Origin: Cytauxzoon felis
Taxonomy: Eukaryota; Apicomplexa; Aconoidasida; Piroplasmida; Theileriidae
Length of the DNA: 64,000 bases
Assembly: GCA_020283715.1 (NCBI GenBank)
Contig: JAIQCW010000146.1
Span: 1 to 64,000 of the forward strand
Reading direction: 5' to 3'
Of the stretch, positions 46,469 through 55,934 are shown piece after piece. Within the stretch, counting starts at the first letter, position 1. The number at the start of each line of letters is the position of its first letter. Below the pieces are notes generated by a model, which saw nothing but the letters and a program-made list of their open reading frames with translations, did no database searches and was not told the DNA's origin. The position numbers were made by a program, and so were the translations under genes.

Positions 46469-47350
46469 TCATCCACAAAAGCCTATGTTGTTATTAGTAT
46501 CTTCTGTACCATTGTAGAGATTATTATAAATGAATTCCCCATAGTATGAATTGAGACGATTGTTAAATCCGCTAGCCACCTTTGGAGACGCGGGTGCCAT
46601 TCCTTCAAAATTGCCAGAACCGTGACTTTCTGGGCTATATTCGCTGTTTCTTGAGTGAGTTGATCCAGAAGTTACGCTATTCGAGTAATTGCAAACTTCT
46701 TTATCAGTAGATATTAGTGTTGCCACATCCGCAAAATTTGCCATACCTTTATCATCGGATGATAATGGAATTAGTGAAGGTTGTGTATGTGATCCATAAT
46801 GAGTAATTGACGTGTTTGTAGATGATGAAAGTGTTGATAGGGGCGGAGTGGTACCTATTAATGCTGTATTGTTTAAATTAACTCCCATTGGTGTGTGTAA
46901 ACCTGATCCCATGGATGATTGTTGTGTTAATCCAAGGGTAGGTGGCATTCCAAGTGATGATAAATGTCCGCCAATAGGTGTAGCCATACTGCCAGACATT
47001 GGAATTGGACCACCCATCATAGAGGTCATGTTAACCATGTCCATGTGTGGATTTGGTGGGTAACTATAACGCGACGAATCAAACCTTTTATACATAGTAT
47101 TAGGTTGTGGTTGATGATAATAAAGAGGTAATTGTAGTCTATTATTATCTATATGCATTGTATTTCTATGTTCATTTGGATCCCGGATAGCAATAGGTAC
47201 ATAAACAGCTTTAGGACGACCTTTACGTAATAATAATCTATCACGCTGTATCCTACGTCTACATATACGATTATATTGTCGCGCATCCACATAGACAACG
47301 AAATTATTAAGAAAATCTGGGTAAGACTCATAAGACGTAATGTTTGCCAT
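46469..47350 (-). CDS. NF-YA/HAP2-like protein with degenerate DNA-binding half
   Basis: Single exon, 293 aa. Residues 17-40 (VVYVDARQYNRICRRRIQR) closely follow the NF-YA subunit-association helix (YVNAKQYxRIxKRRxxR). The linker (LLLRKGRPKAVY) is basic. The second half, which should read like YLHESRHxHAxRRxRGxGGRF, instead reads YVPIAIRDPNEHRNTM, so the CCAAT-contact residues are not conserved. The rest is Ser/Gly/Met/Pro-rich low complexity (MGGPIPMSGSMATPIGG), as in activation regions. It may be a transcription factor or a repurposed NF-Y subunit. It is divergent to the gene at 48736, across the longest gene-free stretch of the window. Confidence 0.55.
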   Translation of the reverse strand: MANITSYESYPDFLNNFVVYVDARQYNRICRRRIQRDRLLLRKGRPKAVYVPIAIRDPNEHRNTMHIDNNRLQLPLYYHQPQPNTMYKRFDSSRYSYPPNPHMDMVNMTSMMGGPIPMSGSMATPIGGHLSSLGMPPTLGLTQQSSMGSGLHTPMGVNLNNTALIGTTPPLSTLSSSTNTSITHYGSHTQPSLIPLSSDDKGMANFADVATLISTDKEVCNYSNSVTSGSTHSRNSEYSPESHGSGNFEGMAPASPKVASGFNNRLNSYYGEFIYNNLYNGTEDTNNNIGFCG

Positions 47351-48735
47351 ATTAATAATACAAAACTACATTCAATGTAGGAAGTAAAAGAGAGGAATAT
47401 GTATAGTACAATTATTTGAAAATCCAAATTTGTCTATCCTCAATGTATAAATAAAAAGATTTCAGGTATTTGTAACAATCAATTTCAAAAGATGATCTCC
47501 TTAGTGTATAAAAGACCCTTTATAAATGCTCACGTTGTGTTGGAATTGGGTATAATAAACTTTATATATATATAAAAGGTAAAATAAATATGTAATTTAA
47601 AACCTTAATGGATAATACTCAGAAAATAAGTCTACACCGAACCTTCAAAAAATACTTTAATGATTCCAAGTACAATCCACCACACATATAACTAATAATT
47701 TAATATAATGAATACGACTTAAAAACAAATATTATAATTGTGTTCACACTATGGTTTGCCCAGAAGAATAGGTCAAACTCGATGCATAACAACCTAAAAT
47801 GATACCCCCACAATATATAGAATATTCCTTCAAAAAAAATAATACTATATAGTATTATACACTCGAACACGTAAACAATAAATGGATATGATAATTAATT
47901 GGTCAAATTTCATTAAATTTTCAAATAAATACCGTAATTATAAACAATATACCAATAACCATCAATCACATAGACACCTAAATAAAAATATAGTCGTATA
48001 TCATACACACATTACAGAAATTTACAATACACACATAAATAACAAAGAAACACAATAACCTAAACCACCAATTCCTATATCCCGTCCCATATATAGTGTT
48101 AAGAATGAATACATCACGGTACTATATCACTAAATGAGCCTTCGTAAACCTTAAATTACATTCAAGATCATAAAGATAAAGTATATTCGTTTTTTATTAA
48201 ATAGTAAAAATAATTACGAACATTAACAACTATTATAAGTTATAAACGTTAATTATGAACAATTATTCTCAAATTCAATGTAGTGTGTTGCACTGTACTA
48301 TTAAAATAATTTAAATCCAATAAAATAAACCATGATACTAATCATATGTAATGAGTTTGTAAAAATGTTTAATTGATTAGTGATAATAAAGTATGTATAT
48401 TTTTAAACACATAAAAGAATAAATGTTTTATTTTAAAACACAAATAAAATATTGTAAGCTTCCTAATATGTAAATGTTTAAAAATTTTTCATTTTAGACA
48501 CTTTATTTAAAATTGTATGTTCACCTTATTTATATACATGTGATTCCGTGGGGTAATGTATAGAATATAAGTGACGTTAATGTTGTTATCTCCATAATAT
48601 TACTCGACTATCATATCTATACACATACATATACATTCTACATATATCATTAATTATACCTAGCATACTAAATGCCTAAAGTAATATGAATCATACATTG
48701 ATCTCTTATATATCAGCATAACCTATAAGTTTATA
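47351..48735. other. Long gene-free region (1.4 kb) between divergent genes
   Basis: The longest stretch without a supported gene. It is extremely AT-rich with many short A and T runs. No frame reaches convincing length, no repeat module is present and no tRNA-like fold was seen. It separates the start codons of the NF-YA-like gene and the W2-type translation factor gene, so it may be an extended regulatory region or hold long 5' UTRs. Confidence 0.5.
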
Positions 48736-51025
48736 ATGTCTACACGTAAACATATATCTGTAAATCTTCGTGATTTACAGCGTGTTATGGCTGATGATGA
48801 ACAACAAAAGTCCTCTGCTACCACTGAAAAGTCTAAATTCGGTGCTACAAAAACCTTCGAGTATAAAATATCATCTAGCCGTTGGGGGAATGAAGTAGAT
48901 GATGATGATTTTGATAATCTTTATACTGATAAAAAGGTGGAAGCTGAGCCCGATTTTAGTTCTTTAAGAAAGCAGACTGTCAATGTAGTTCGTAAACCCA
49001 CGGGTGATACTTGGAGAACGGCAACTTCAGCTAGTGAAAAGACTAGTACTAATGATACGTGGAGATCTTCTAAAGATAAAGGTGACAATAAAAATAATAG
49101 ATCTAAAGAATTCTTCACTAGAGAAACTGTAGATGAAGAAGAAAAGAAGCTTTATGTACCGCCTCGATCTAAACGTATGTGAGATATATATAATTTAAAT
49201 TAATTATTATTATTTCTTCATTTTTAACTTTCTAATTTATTTATTTTTTAGGTACTGAAACTGTTGTTGAAAAGCCTTCTGAGCCTGTGAATGATAGATT
49301 TAGTTGTCTCGGTGATACATCTAGGGATTATGATAAACCTTCTGATGATAGAAAATCAAAAGATGATTCTAAAGAAGTTTATAGACCTAGAGATGATTGG
49401 GGTACAATTGAAGAAACTAAAACTAGAGATAATAAATCAACAGATGTATATAGAGAATCTAGACAATCATCTGATAGGTTTAAAGATGATACTAAAGAGT
49501 CATTAAAAGATAGATTTACTGAAAATGAGAAATCTACACTAACTACTGGTAGTAGTAATAAAGGGTTATTTGTTCCCTCTTATAAAAAAGCTCAAAAGGC
49601 TGATAATGTTGAAGATATATTTAAGAAAGCTGCAGGTATAAAAGAAGTAGATTATGATAAGGGTAAAAAAGATGTAACAGTTATATCAGAACAATATAAT
49701 CAAGCATTAATGTTAAAAAGGAATGAGATTGTAAAGTATAATCGTCAATTTAAATGTTCAGAAGAATGTATAGAATCTGTAATTGATGTTGTAGAATCGC
49801 TATTAAATGGGGAAAATATTGATAATTTTAATGATATTATCGATTCTGATGATATTAAATCACTTGTTCCCATTATCGTATCATGTTTAGTTGTTGCTAA
49901 AAATTGTGAAGGCATTACTAATATTGAAGATGTACATAATAAATTTAATCGTACATCTAAATGGATTGGTTATTTACTTGATAATAGCGATGAATCATAT
50001 CGTATAAAATTACTCACTGAAATCGCTAAATTTATAAATCGTTAGTTTATATTATTACCCCATTTATTACAATTTTTATAGATTGGAATTATCCTATTTT
50101 GTCTGAATCATTATATTTAATTGAAGCTATATTTGATTCATTATATAAATTTGGTTTAATAAAACATGAAGATTTTATAAATGTATGTTTTATATTTTAA
50201 ATATTATATATTATTAGTGGTTTGATCATGATGTAGATGAAATACCCAATAGATTAACTGTACTTATTCAAGTAAGTATCTAAATTTCTATATGCCATGA
50301 GTAATTATTAATGAATTTATATCGTTGATAATACACAAGGCATATAATATCTACCACTGATTTATATGACCCATGATAATAAATCTATATCATCGGTAAA
50401 GGCCAGTGGAAACATCTAACAACATGATCCATAATTGGTCATTTACATATTAATTCTCCTATCCTATGTACTTATATAGCTCTCCACCGAGGTCCAATCC
50501 AACTCTTTATTCCACTTCCACCTCTTATTCCACTCGCCGTGGAGGCTTCTTCCATTTACCTATCTCTAAAGAGTAGAGCCACTCCCAGAGATCGTGGCGT
50601 TCAAGAGGCTAGTGATGAAAGTGCAATTAAGAGTAGTACAGGACCTCAAGTGGAACCCGCAGCTGATCTCAGGGAAGCGGAGGGACAAGTAAATAGAGAA
50701 GGCTCCACGCCCAGTGGAAAGACCTCAGGTGGAGTGCTGTCTGCAAGACGAAGGAAGGTGGATGTAACCTCAAGTGGAAAGGAGACGTATATAAATTGAT
50801 CTTAATTCCAGTGGAAATTGGATATTATTATTACAACATATTGAAATAATGTTATGTAATTAATATTTATAGTTGATATCTTGGAAAAAGTGGTTAGATG
50901 GTGAAATTGAAGATGATGAGGATGTTGCGGAAGACGAAGAGTTGGATGACGAAGATGATGAAGATATAGATATAGAAGCATTGGTTCCAAAACCAGTAAG
51001 ATTAACAAAGGGTTTAAAATATTAA
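48736..51025 (+). CDS. Translation-initiation-type protein with eIF4G/W2-like C-terminus
   Basis: Five exons (48736-49174, 49252-50040, 50082-50182, 50218-50271, 50873-51025) give 511 aa. The N-terminal half is hydrophilic and disordered, with repeated Asp/Arg/Lys/Ser blocks and eIF4B-like pieces (SSRWGNEVDDDDFDNL, LYVPPRSKR, NDRFSCLGD). The C-terminal 220 residues form a helical HEAT-like domain (EQYNQALMLKRNEIVKYNRQ ... WIGYLLDNSDESYRIKLL). They end in the aromatic-acidic pattern WFDHDVDEIPNRLTVLIQ and WKKWLDGEIEDDED, like W2 domains of eIF5, eIF2B-epsilon or eIF4G. The last intron is 601 nt and contains a repeat copy; the others are 35-77 nt. Confidence 0.55.
50480..50795 (+). repeat. Dispersed modular repeat, copy R11, in last intron of W2-type gene
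   Basis: A core with imperfect inverted ends (50530-50561 and about 50688-50717) contains both modules. The plus-strand frame from 50539 is open for 86 codons, reading YLSLKSRATPRDRG, then GPQVEPAADLREAEGQVNRE and STPSGKTSGG. It is flanked by further CCTCAGGTGGA and CTGTCTGCAAGACG units. Sense to the host gene. Confidence 0.9.
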
Positions 51026-51160
51026 AAGTTGTATTAAATTAATGTAGACGTAATCAATCAATGGGGTGTTCATTTATAACTGTAGTTTAGTTAAATTTTA
51101 ATTCAATAAAATCAATTTATTATACCTAATTAATTATATCATATAGATTTTAATAAAATA

Positions 51161-51553
51161 ATGTCAATGTTATTGATACCTTTAGGGTATGCATTTGGTT
51201 TTGTGGTCCCCCTTGTTGCTGGGTTATATACATGTGCTACCAATGAAACTAAATACACAGATTTCTATCTAAAATGTACATTTTTTTGGATTATATTTAA
51301 TAACCTTCTATCACCTATTTTATCAGTTGTTAGTGCTGGATTCTCCAATACTCTATGGCCTATTTTATATGCTATATTTTCTGTCGCAATTGTTATACCC
51401 AAATCTGGGCTCATTAAATTACTAGATGAATACGCTATACTCGCAATTAACAATGATGCTTTCGGCGTGGCACTCAATGTTGTTAGGGATGTAACAAGTA
51501 CATTCAGTAAGAAGGTTGCCGATAAATTTAATGTATACCTTAACGCACTCTAA
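51161..51553 (+). CDS. Small ER-shaping-like membrane protein (DP1/REEP/HVA22 type, tentative)
   Basis: Single exon, 130 aa. Hydrophobic stretches lie at about 4-24 (LLIPLGYAFGFVVPLVAGLYT), 38-62 (TFFWIIFNNLLSPILSVVSAG) and 66-84 (LWPILYAIFSVAIVIPKSG). A helix (LIKLLDEYAILAI) and an amphipathic C-terminal tail follow. The order of hairpins, the P-x-x-G turn after the last hairpin and the short tail match the TB2/DP1/HVA22 layout of ER-curving proteins. The aromatic signature residues are weak, so the family is tentative. Confidence 0.45.
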   Translation: MSMLLIPLGYAFGFVVPLVAGLYTCATNETKYTDFYLKCTFFWIIFNNLLSPILSVVSAGFSNTLWPILYAIFSVAIVIPKSGLIKLLDEYAILAINNDAFGVALNVVRDVTSTFSKKVADKFNVYLNAL

Positions 51554-52051
51554 AACATTAATCTCGTACAAAGATCTTTATAGATCCATACTGTATGTTG
51601 AATGTTTTTTTATGTCGATGAAATAGAGATAAATCAGTACTACTATCAATTTTTCATACCGGTACTTTTTACTATGTAATCAAATCCGGTATATCGTTAT
51701 ATATATTTGTAAAAGTGCAAAGTTACGAGACAATAAATATTATAACAGTTGCTTATCATGTTTCGGAGTTATACAGTTAGATCACAATGTACAAGTAAAA
51801 TATATGTTACTATGTGCAGATTCCTGAATAATTTCGCTGATACATGTACAGTATCCAAAAATAATACAAACGATCATACATAAAATGGTCATGTAGATGT
51901 CTTTATGCGTTATCTGTGATTGGTGGAAGGTGTATGCTTAGTATAAAAATTCGTGCGAATGTGTGCTCTTATGTAATTGTGTCTATCATGTGAGTTTACT
52001 GTAATAAGTTCCCATTATAATGTAAAATTGTGTCATGGAAAGATTATAATT
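51554..52051. other. Intergenic, nothing firm
   Basis: AT-rich spacer ahead of the tail-anchored protein. The coding frame of that gene stays open upstream to about 51977 without an ATG, so a short upstream exon cannot be excluded. No repeat or RNA gene was recognised. Confidence 0.35.
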
Positions 52052-52804
52052 ATGAAGGGAAAGAGAGAATTAAAAGTGTTGAGGACAGATAGAAATAACT
52101 CAAGGGACGTAAATGGTGATGATGAAACAAAGACATATCCAGTAGACCAGTATATTCAGAATCTAAACCATAACGCAGATGACGATGTTAAGGTTTCCAA
52201 TTTACAAATACCGAATATAATAACAGATATTGTAAAGAATGGTCTAGTTCGTACAGTAGATAATTTGAGGGAATTACAATCTTCTGCGTTTCCAGTATAT
52301 AACACACCTGAGCATATTGGTGTTAATGGATTATCGCCTGTAGTAAATACACAAATGATGCCAATGGCTGGTCCAATGGTACAACCGGTTAATCCTGGGA
52401 TGGTAAATCCAAATATGGTGATGCCTCCTCAGCCTATGGCTGTACCAACGATTGGTCCACAGGCTGTAGTACCTGGTAGTGAAGCTTCTCCTATACAAGC
52501 TTTACCTGCAGCTATGCCAGTGACTGCATCTCAAGGAATGGATCCGAATTCACCTGCAGTAGCTAACGTACCAATTACAAATGTTGTAGGAAGACGGAAA
52601 ATGGTAGCTGCTGGTGTTCTTCCTAATTATGCAATGGAAACTCATCCAGCACTTTCATCTAGATCGGTATCATCGAATGGATTTAGTAAAATTGATTTTG
52701 AAACGATGGGAAGAAATCTTATTGTAATTACAATAGTAATATTTTTATTGATTGGATGTGTATTTAGAATTAAATCTAGAAAGAAATCAAAAAATAAACG
52801 TTAA
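52052..52804 (+). CDS. Tail-anchored Met/Pro/Val-rich protein (250 aa), unknown
   Basis: Start taken as the first in-frame ATG (52052). Residues 1-95 are hydrophilic. Residues about 100-185 are low complexity rich in Met, Pro, Val and Ala (MPMAGPMVQPVNPGMVNPN). A transmembrane helix near the end (LIVITIVIFLLIGCVF) is followed by a basic tail (RIKSRKKSKNKR), the pattern of a tail-anchored or single-pass protein with a cytosolic body. There is no signal peptide with this start. Not assigned to a family. Confidence 0.5.
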   Translation: MKGKRELKVLRTDRNNSRDVNGDDETKTYPVDQYIQNLNHNADDDVKVSNLQIPNIITDIVKNGLVRTVDNLRELQSSAFPVYNTPEHIGVNGLSPVVNTQMMPMAGPMVQPVNPGMVNPNMVMPPQPMAVPTIGPQAVVPGSEASPIQALPAAMPVTASQGMDPNSPAVANVPITNVVGRRKMVAAGVLPNYAMETHPALSSRSVSSNGFSKIDFETMGRNLIVITIVIFLLIGCVFRIKSRKKSKNKR

Positions 52805-52894
52805 AGTTATATAAAGAGTATTGATTATTATTAATATAAAATTATAAATATATCTTTATTACCCTACTTTTCATTATATGTTATTATAAAGTTA

Positions 52895-53574
52895 ATGTTA
52901 TTATCATCTATTGTTAGATTACATCGTAATATTAATTTATATATACCTATAAAGAAGTTACAGATTAACACATGTAGATCATCAGGTCCGGGTGGTCAAA
53001 GTGTAAATAAGGTATGTATATAAAATAATAAATAATTATAAATTAATTTAGTCTGAAACAAAGGTACAAATTAAATTTAATATTGATAAAGCTGATTGGA
53101 TAGATGATGATATAAAAGAAAATTTCAAGTATGTGTATATAATATTGTATTATAAAGTATAGGATAGTTAATCATAATAGAATTACACAGAAAGGTGATT
53201 ATATTATAGAATGTGATGGTATATATATAAATTAATAATAAATATTAATAATAATAGATTATTCTAATCAATATGATAATAAAAAGGCTTGTATAAATAA
53301 AATTAAAGACGCTATCAATAATGCAAAGGTATGGGAAATTTTCTCATTGAGGAGAAAATTTTTTTAAAAAAAACAATAAAAATTAGATGTATAAACCAAC
53401 AATAAAATTGTCATTTTTAGAAAAAATTCATCAAGAAAAGACTAATGAACAAGTTTGTTTTCTATTTTATTATTCTATTTGTAAATTTATTAGATTTTAA
53501 ATTATAAATTAAATCGTCGTGAAAATCGCAGGAAAAATAAGAAAATCGGTCACTTGAAATTAAATGATTTTTAA
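52895..53574 (+). CDS. Mitochondrial peptidyl-tRNA hydrolase, ICT1/MRPL58-type (GGQ protein)
   Basis: Releases peptides from stalled mitoribosomes, or is built into the large subunit (family knowledge). Six very small exons (52895-53011, 53052-53128, 53163-53218, 53258-53328, 53387-53452, 53494-53574) with introns of 34-58 nt close in frame to 155 aa. A presequence-like start (MLLSSIVRLHRNINLY) leads to the catalytic RSSGPGGQSVNKSETKVQI, containing the GGQ tripeptide. A core strand-helix region (WIDDDIKENF; NHNRITQKGDYII) follows, and then the basic C-terminal tail typical of ICT1 (LNRRENRRKNKKIGHLKLN). Its ORFs are all too short to be called by length, so it is easy to miss. Confidence 0.85.
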
Positions 53575-53591
53575 TATTTAATTAATATGAA

Positions 53592-53682
53592 TTATATAAT
53601 TGATAATATATTAAAATTTATACACTTCTAGGTGCATATTTAATAATGTCATCTACACGTACTATAAATTCAGTTGCTTCAC
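53592..53682 (-). pseudogene. Truncated duplicate of the CCT2 3' end
   Basis: Bases 53592-53682 repeat, in the same orientation, the last CCT2 codons, the stop and the 3' flank seen at 54260-54362. Differences are a few substitutions and loss of the 12 bases CACGCTCTCTAG, which include the final coding residues. It cannot encode a protein. It lies about 0.6 kb from the real gene end, with repeat copy R12 between the two. Confidence 0.8.
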
Positions 53683-53717
53683 CCCACCCACATTTATATT
53701 CTTATATACAGTCTCTA

Positions 53718-53772
53718 AATACCCCCATTATATAAACACTTTGTTAAAAAACACTATATTATATGGGGTATT
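53718..53772. repeat. Short palindrome (hairpin)
   Basis: AATACCCCCATTATAT (53718-53733) pairs with ATATGGGGTATT (53761-53772), with a slightly imperfect stem and a loop of about 27 bases. It lies in the convergent intergenic region between the ICT1-type and CCT2 genes. Role unknown. It could act near transcript 3' ends. Confidence 0.5.
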
Positions 53773-53919
53773 GATAATTTTATCGGGATAAAAAACCCCA
53801 TGATTTGACAATTATGGTGAAATTAAACGATGCCTTTGGCGGCACGAAAAATAATAAAACAACACTATTGAAAGATGATATAATCATCAATGAAATCAAT
53901 TACGAATATAACGATAACT

Positions 53920-54225
53920 CCACCTGAGGTCGTCTTGCAGACAGCTTCCTCTATTTACTTCCCCTTCCAGCTCCCATAGATCGCTTACAGGTATTCCACT
54001 CGAGGTTACAACACTACTCATCTTCCACTCGCCGTGGTGGCTTCTCTATATACCTCACCTCGACTCCCATGGATCGTCTCGGATTCTCCACTCGAGGTCC
54101 AATCCATACCTTCTTCATTGCCACGATCTCCGGGAGTGGCTTTGCTCTTTAGAGATAGGTAATTAAAAGAGCTGTCTGCAAGACAAGGAGAGGTGGATTG
54201 GACATCAAGTGGAGTTAACTATACT
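53920..54225 (-). repeat. Dispersed modular repeat, copy R12 (compound), between ICT1-type gene and CCT2
   Basis: On the minus strand it shows CTCTAAAGAGCAAAGCCACT with AGATCGTGG, a tandem pair of second-module variants (one with ACGATCCATGGGAGTCGAGG, as in R9, and a worn CTCCCATAGATC version), and CTGTCTGCAAGAC units at both ends. It lies between the CCT2 stop and a truncated duplicate of the CCT2 3' end. Confidence 0.85.
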
Positions 54226-54284
54226 TCAATTCATATTAGTAGATATATAGTATATATAATATATAATTGATAATATATTAAAAT

Positions 54285-55934
54285 TTATACACCTCTAGCA
54301 CGCTCTCTAGGAGCACATTTAATAATGTCATCTACACGTACTATAGATTCAGCTGCTTCAGTAGCAAGACAAATTTGTGATAATTTAGATTTAAAACTCT
54401 CAAATACACCTAATTTCATCATATCACCAACACAACCATTTTCTATATCAATTCCAGCATTGCGATTACCAGAAGAATGTGCTGCACGTAATTTACATAA
54501 TATTTCAGCACTATCAAAACCACCATTTGATAATATATAACCAGGTAAAGTACGAAGTGCATGTGCAAATGCTTCTACAGCTAAACTTTCTTTACCCTCT
54601 ATTGTACGAGCAAAATTATCAACAGCATCTGCCATTTCTAATTCTGCACATCCACCACCACAAACTATTCTACCATCTGTAATTGTCTCTGCTATAACAG
54701 CTAATGCATCATGTAATGATCTCTCTGCTTCATCCAATACATGACTTGAAGCACCACGTAATATAATTGAACAAGCACCACCACGTGAACAACCAGAAAA
54801 TCTAATCAAACGATCTTCACCAATAATAATCTCCTCAATAGAATCACAATGACCAAGTCTAACCTTCTCAGGTGTATCAAATGTTGATACAATATCACCA
54901 CCCAAACAAGCAGCCAATCTCTCCATACCATCGAAATCTGAATGCTCAATAGCCATTACACCCGCTTCCTTAAATAATTGATCAGGATAATTATAAATCA
55001 ATTGACGATTTATAAATACATTACAACCATGCTTTAATATACGCTCAACCTTGTTCTTCATCTTGTCCTTCTCACTCTTCTCCAAGTCATATACAGCCTG
55101 GAAACTATCAACATTAACTTTAACACCATAAATCTTAACCTTATCAGTGTCCATTGGTGTATTTGCAATTAATACACGACAATCCGTCATTTTTTTTGGT
55201 TGACCAACACCAATACGTTTTTCCAAAACAAAACCATCCTCCAAATAAGAATCACGTAACGTACCTCCTGATTTCTTTATAACTTGAATTAATGATAAGT
55301 TTATATGAGATGATGCATCTTTAGCACTCTTATCAATACCATTATACATACGCATCAAAGCATTTACAGCTAACCTAGCAAAATGCTCCTTTTCCAACCT
55401 TAATAACTTCGATGATAACGTTGTTTCAGCAATATGTAATAAGTCCTCCTCAAATAACTTAGAATCAGATATCCTGGAAAATACAATAGATTCCAAACGC
55501 TCACGAGCGACCTTCAATGCCTTACGGAAACCTAGACATATAGTCTGAGGATGTATCTTTTGTTCAATCAACTTTTCAGCACCACGCAATAATTCAGAAG
55601 CCAATACAACAACACCAGTAGTTCCATCTCCACAATGAGCATCTTGCTGCATTGATACATCAACTAGAACACGTGCTGCTGGATTGTTTAACCATACAGA
55701 TTTCAATATTGTAGCTCCATCATTAGTAACGACGTTGTTAGTAGAACGTGAACCTTCCATATCCATAGGTTGTAACAACTTATCCATACCCTTTGGTCCT
55801 AAAGTAGATTTCAATAAATCACCTACTGCAATCGATCCTATGAAATACTGCATTCTAGCTGTCTCACCACGATCCTCTTGAGCACCGCCCTTCAATATAT
55901 CAGGGGATATCTCAGCAAAATTATCGGCCATCAT
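54285..55934 (-). CDS. CCT2: T-complex protein 1 subunit beta (CCT2)
   Basis: A subunit of the cytosolic TRiC/CCT chaperonin ring that folds actin and tubulin. Single exon, 549 aa. Diagnostic blocks: STLGPKGMDKLLQP, VTNDGATILKSVW, the ATPase loop DAHCGDGTTGVVVLASELL, KIHPQTICLGFRKA, the beta-type ANTPMDTDKVKIYGVKV, FINRQLIYNYPDQLF, ILRGASSHVLDEAERSLHDA and the GGGCAE nucleotide-binding turn. It starts at MMAD; the second Met is equally likely. The C-terminus (APRERARGV) lacks the longer tail of animal CCT2. A worn copy of its 3' end lies 0.6 kb downstream. Confidence 0.95.
   Translation of the reverse strand: MMADNFAEISPDILKGGAQEDRGETARMQYFIGSIAVGDLLKSTLGPKGMDKLLQPMDMEGSRSTNNVVTNDGATILKSVWLNNPAARVLVDVSMQQDAHCGDGTTGVVVLASELLRGAEKLIEQKIHPQTICLGFRKALKVARERLESIVFSRISDSKLFEEDLLHIAETTLSSKLLRLEKEHFARLAVNALMRMYNGIDKSAKDASSHINLSLIQVIKKSGGTLRDSYLEDGFVLEKRIGVGQPKKMTDCRVLIANTPMDTDKVKIYGVKVNVDSFQAVYDLEKSEKDKMKNKVERILKHGCNVFINRQLIYNYPDQLFKEAGVMAIEHSDFDGMERLAACLGGDIVSTFDTPEKVRLGHCDSIEEIIIGEDRLIRFSGCSRGGACSIILRGASSHVLDEAERSLHDALAVIAETITDGRIVCGGGCAELEMADAVDNFARTIEGKESLAVEAFAHALRTLPGYILSNGGFDSAEILCKLRAAHSSGNRNAGIDIENGCVGDMMKLGVFESFKSKLSQICLATEAAESIVRVDDIIKCAPRERARGV

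Noticed and set aside
50539..50799. 86-codon plus-strand ORF as a gene or exon
   Set aside because: It is repeat copy R11. The flanking exons of the W2-type gene join in frame without it (CAA at 50271 to TTG at 50873).
51977..52051. Upstream start for the tail-anchored protein
   Set aside because: The frame is open but has no ATG before 52052, so only a hypothetical upstream exon could extend it.
3705..54225. CRISPR array or tandem satellite explanation for the repeats
   Set aside because: Copies are single and scattered, not evenly spaced arrays; spacers are not unique short units; and the context is a eukaryotic nuclear genome.
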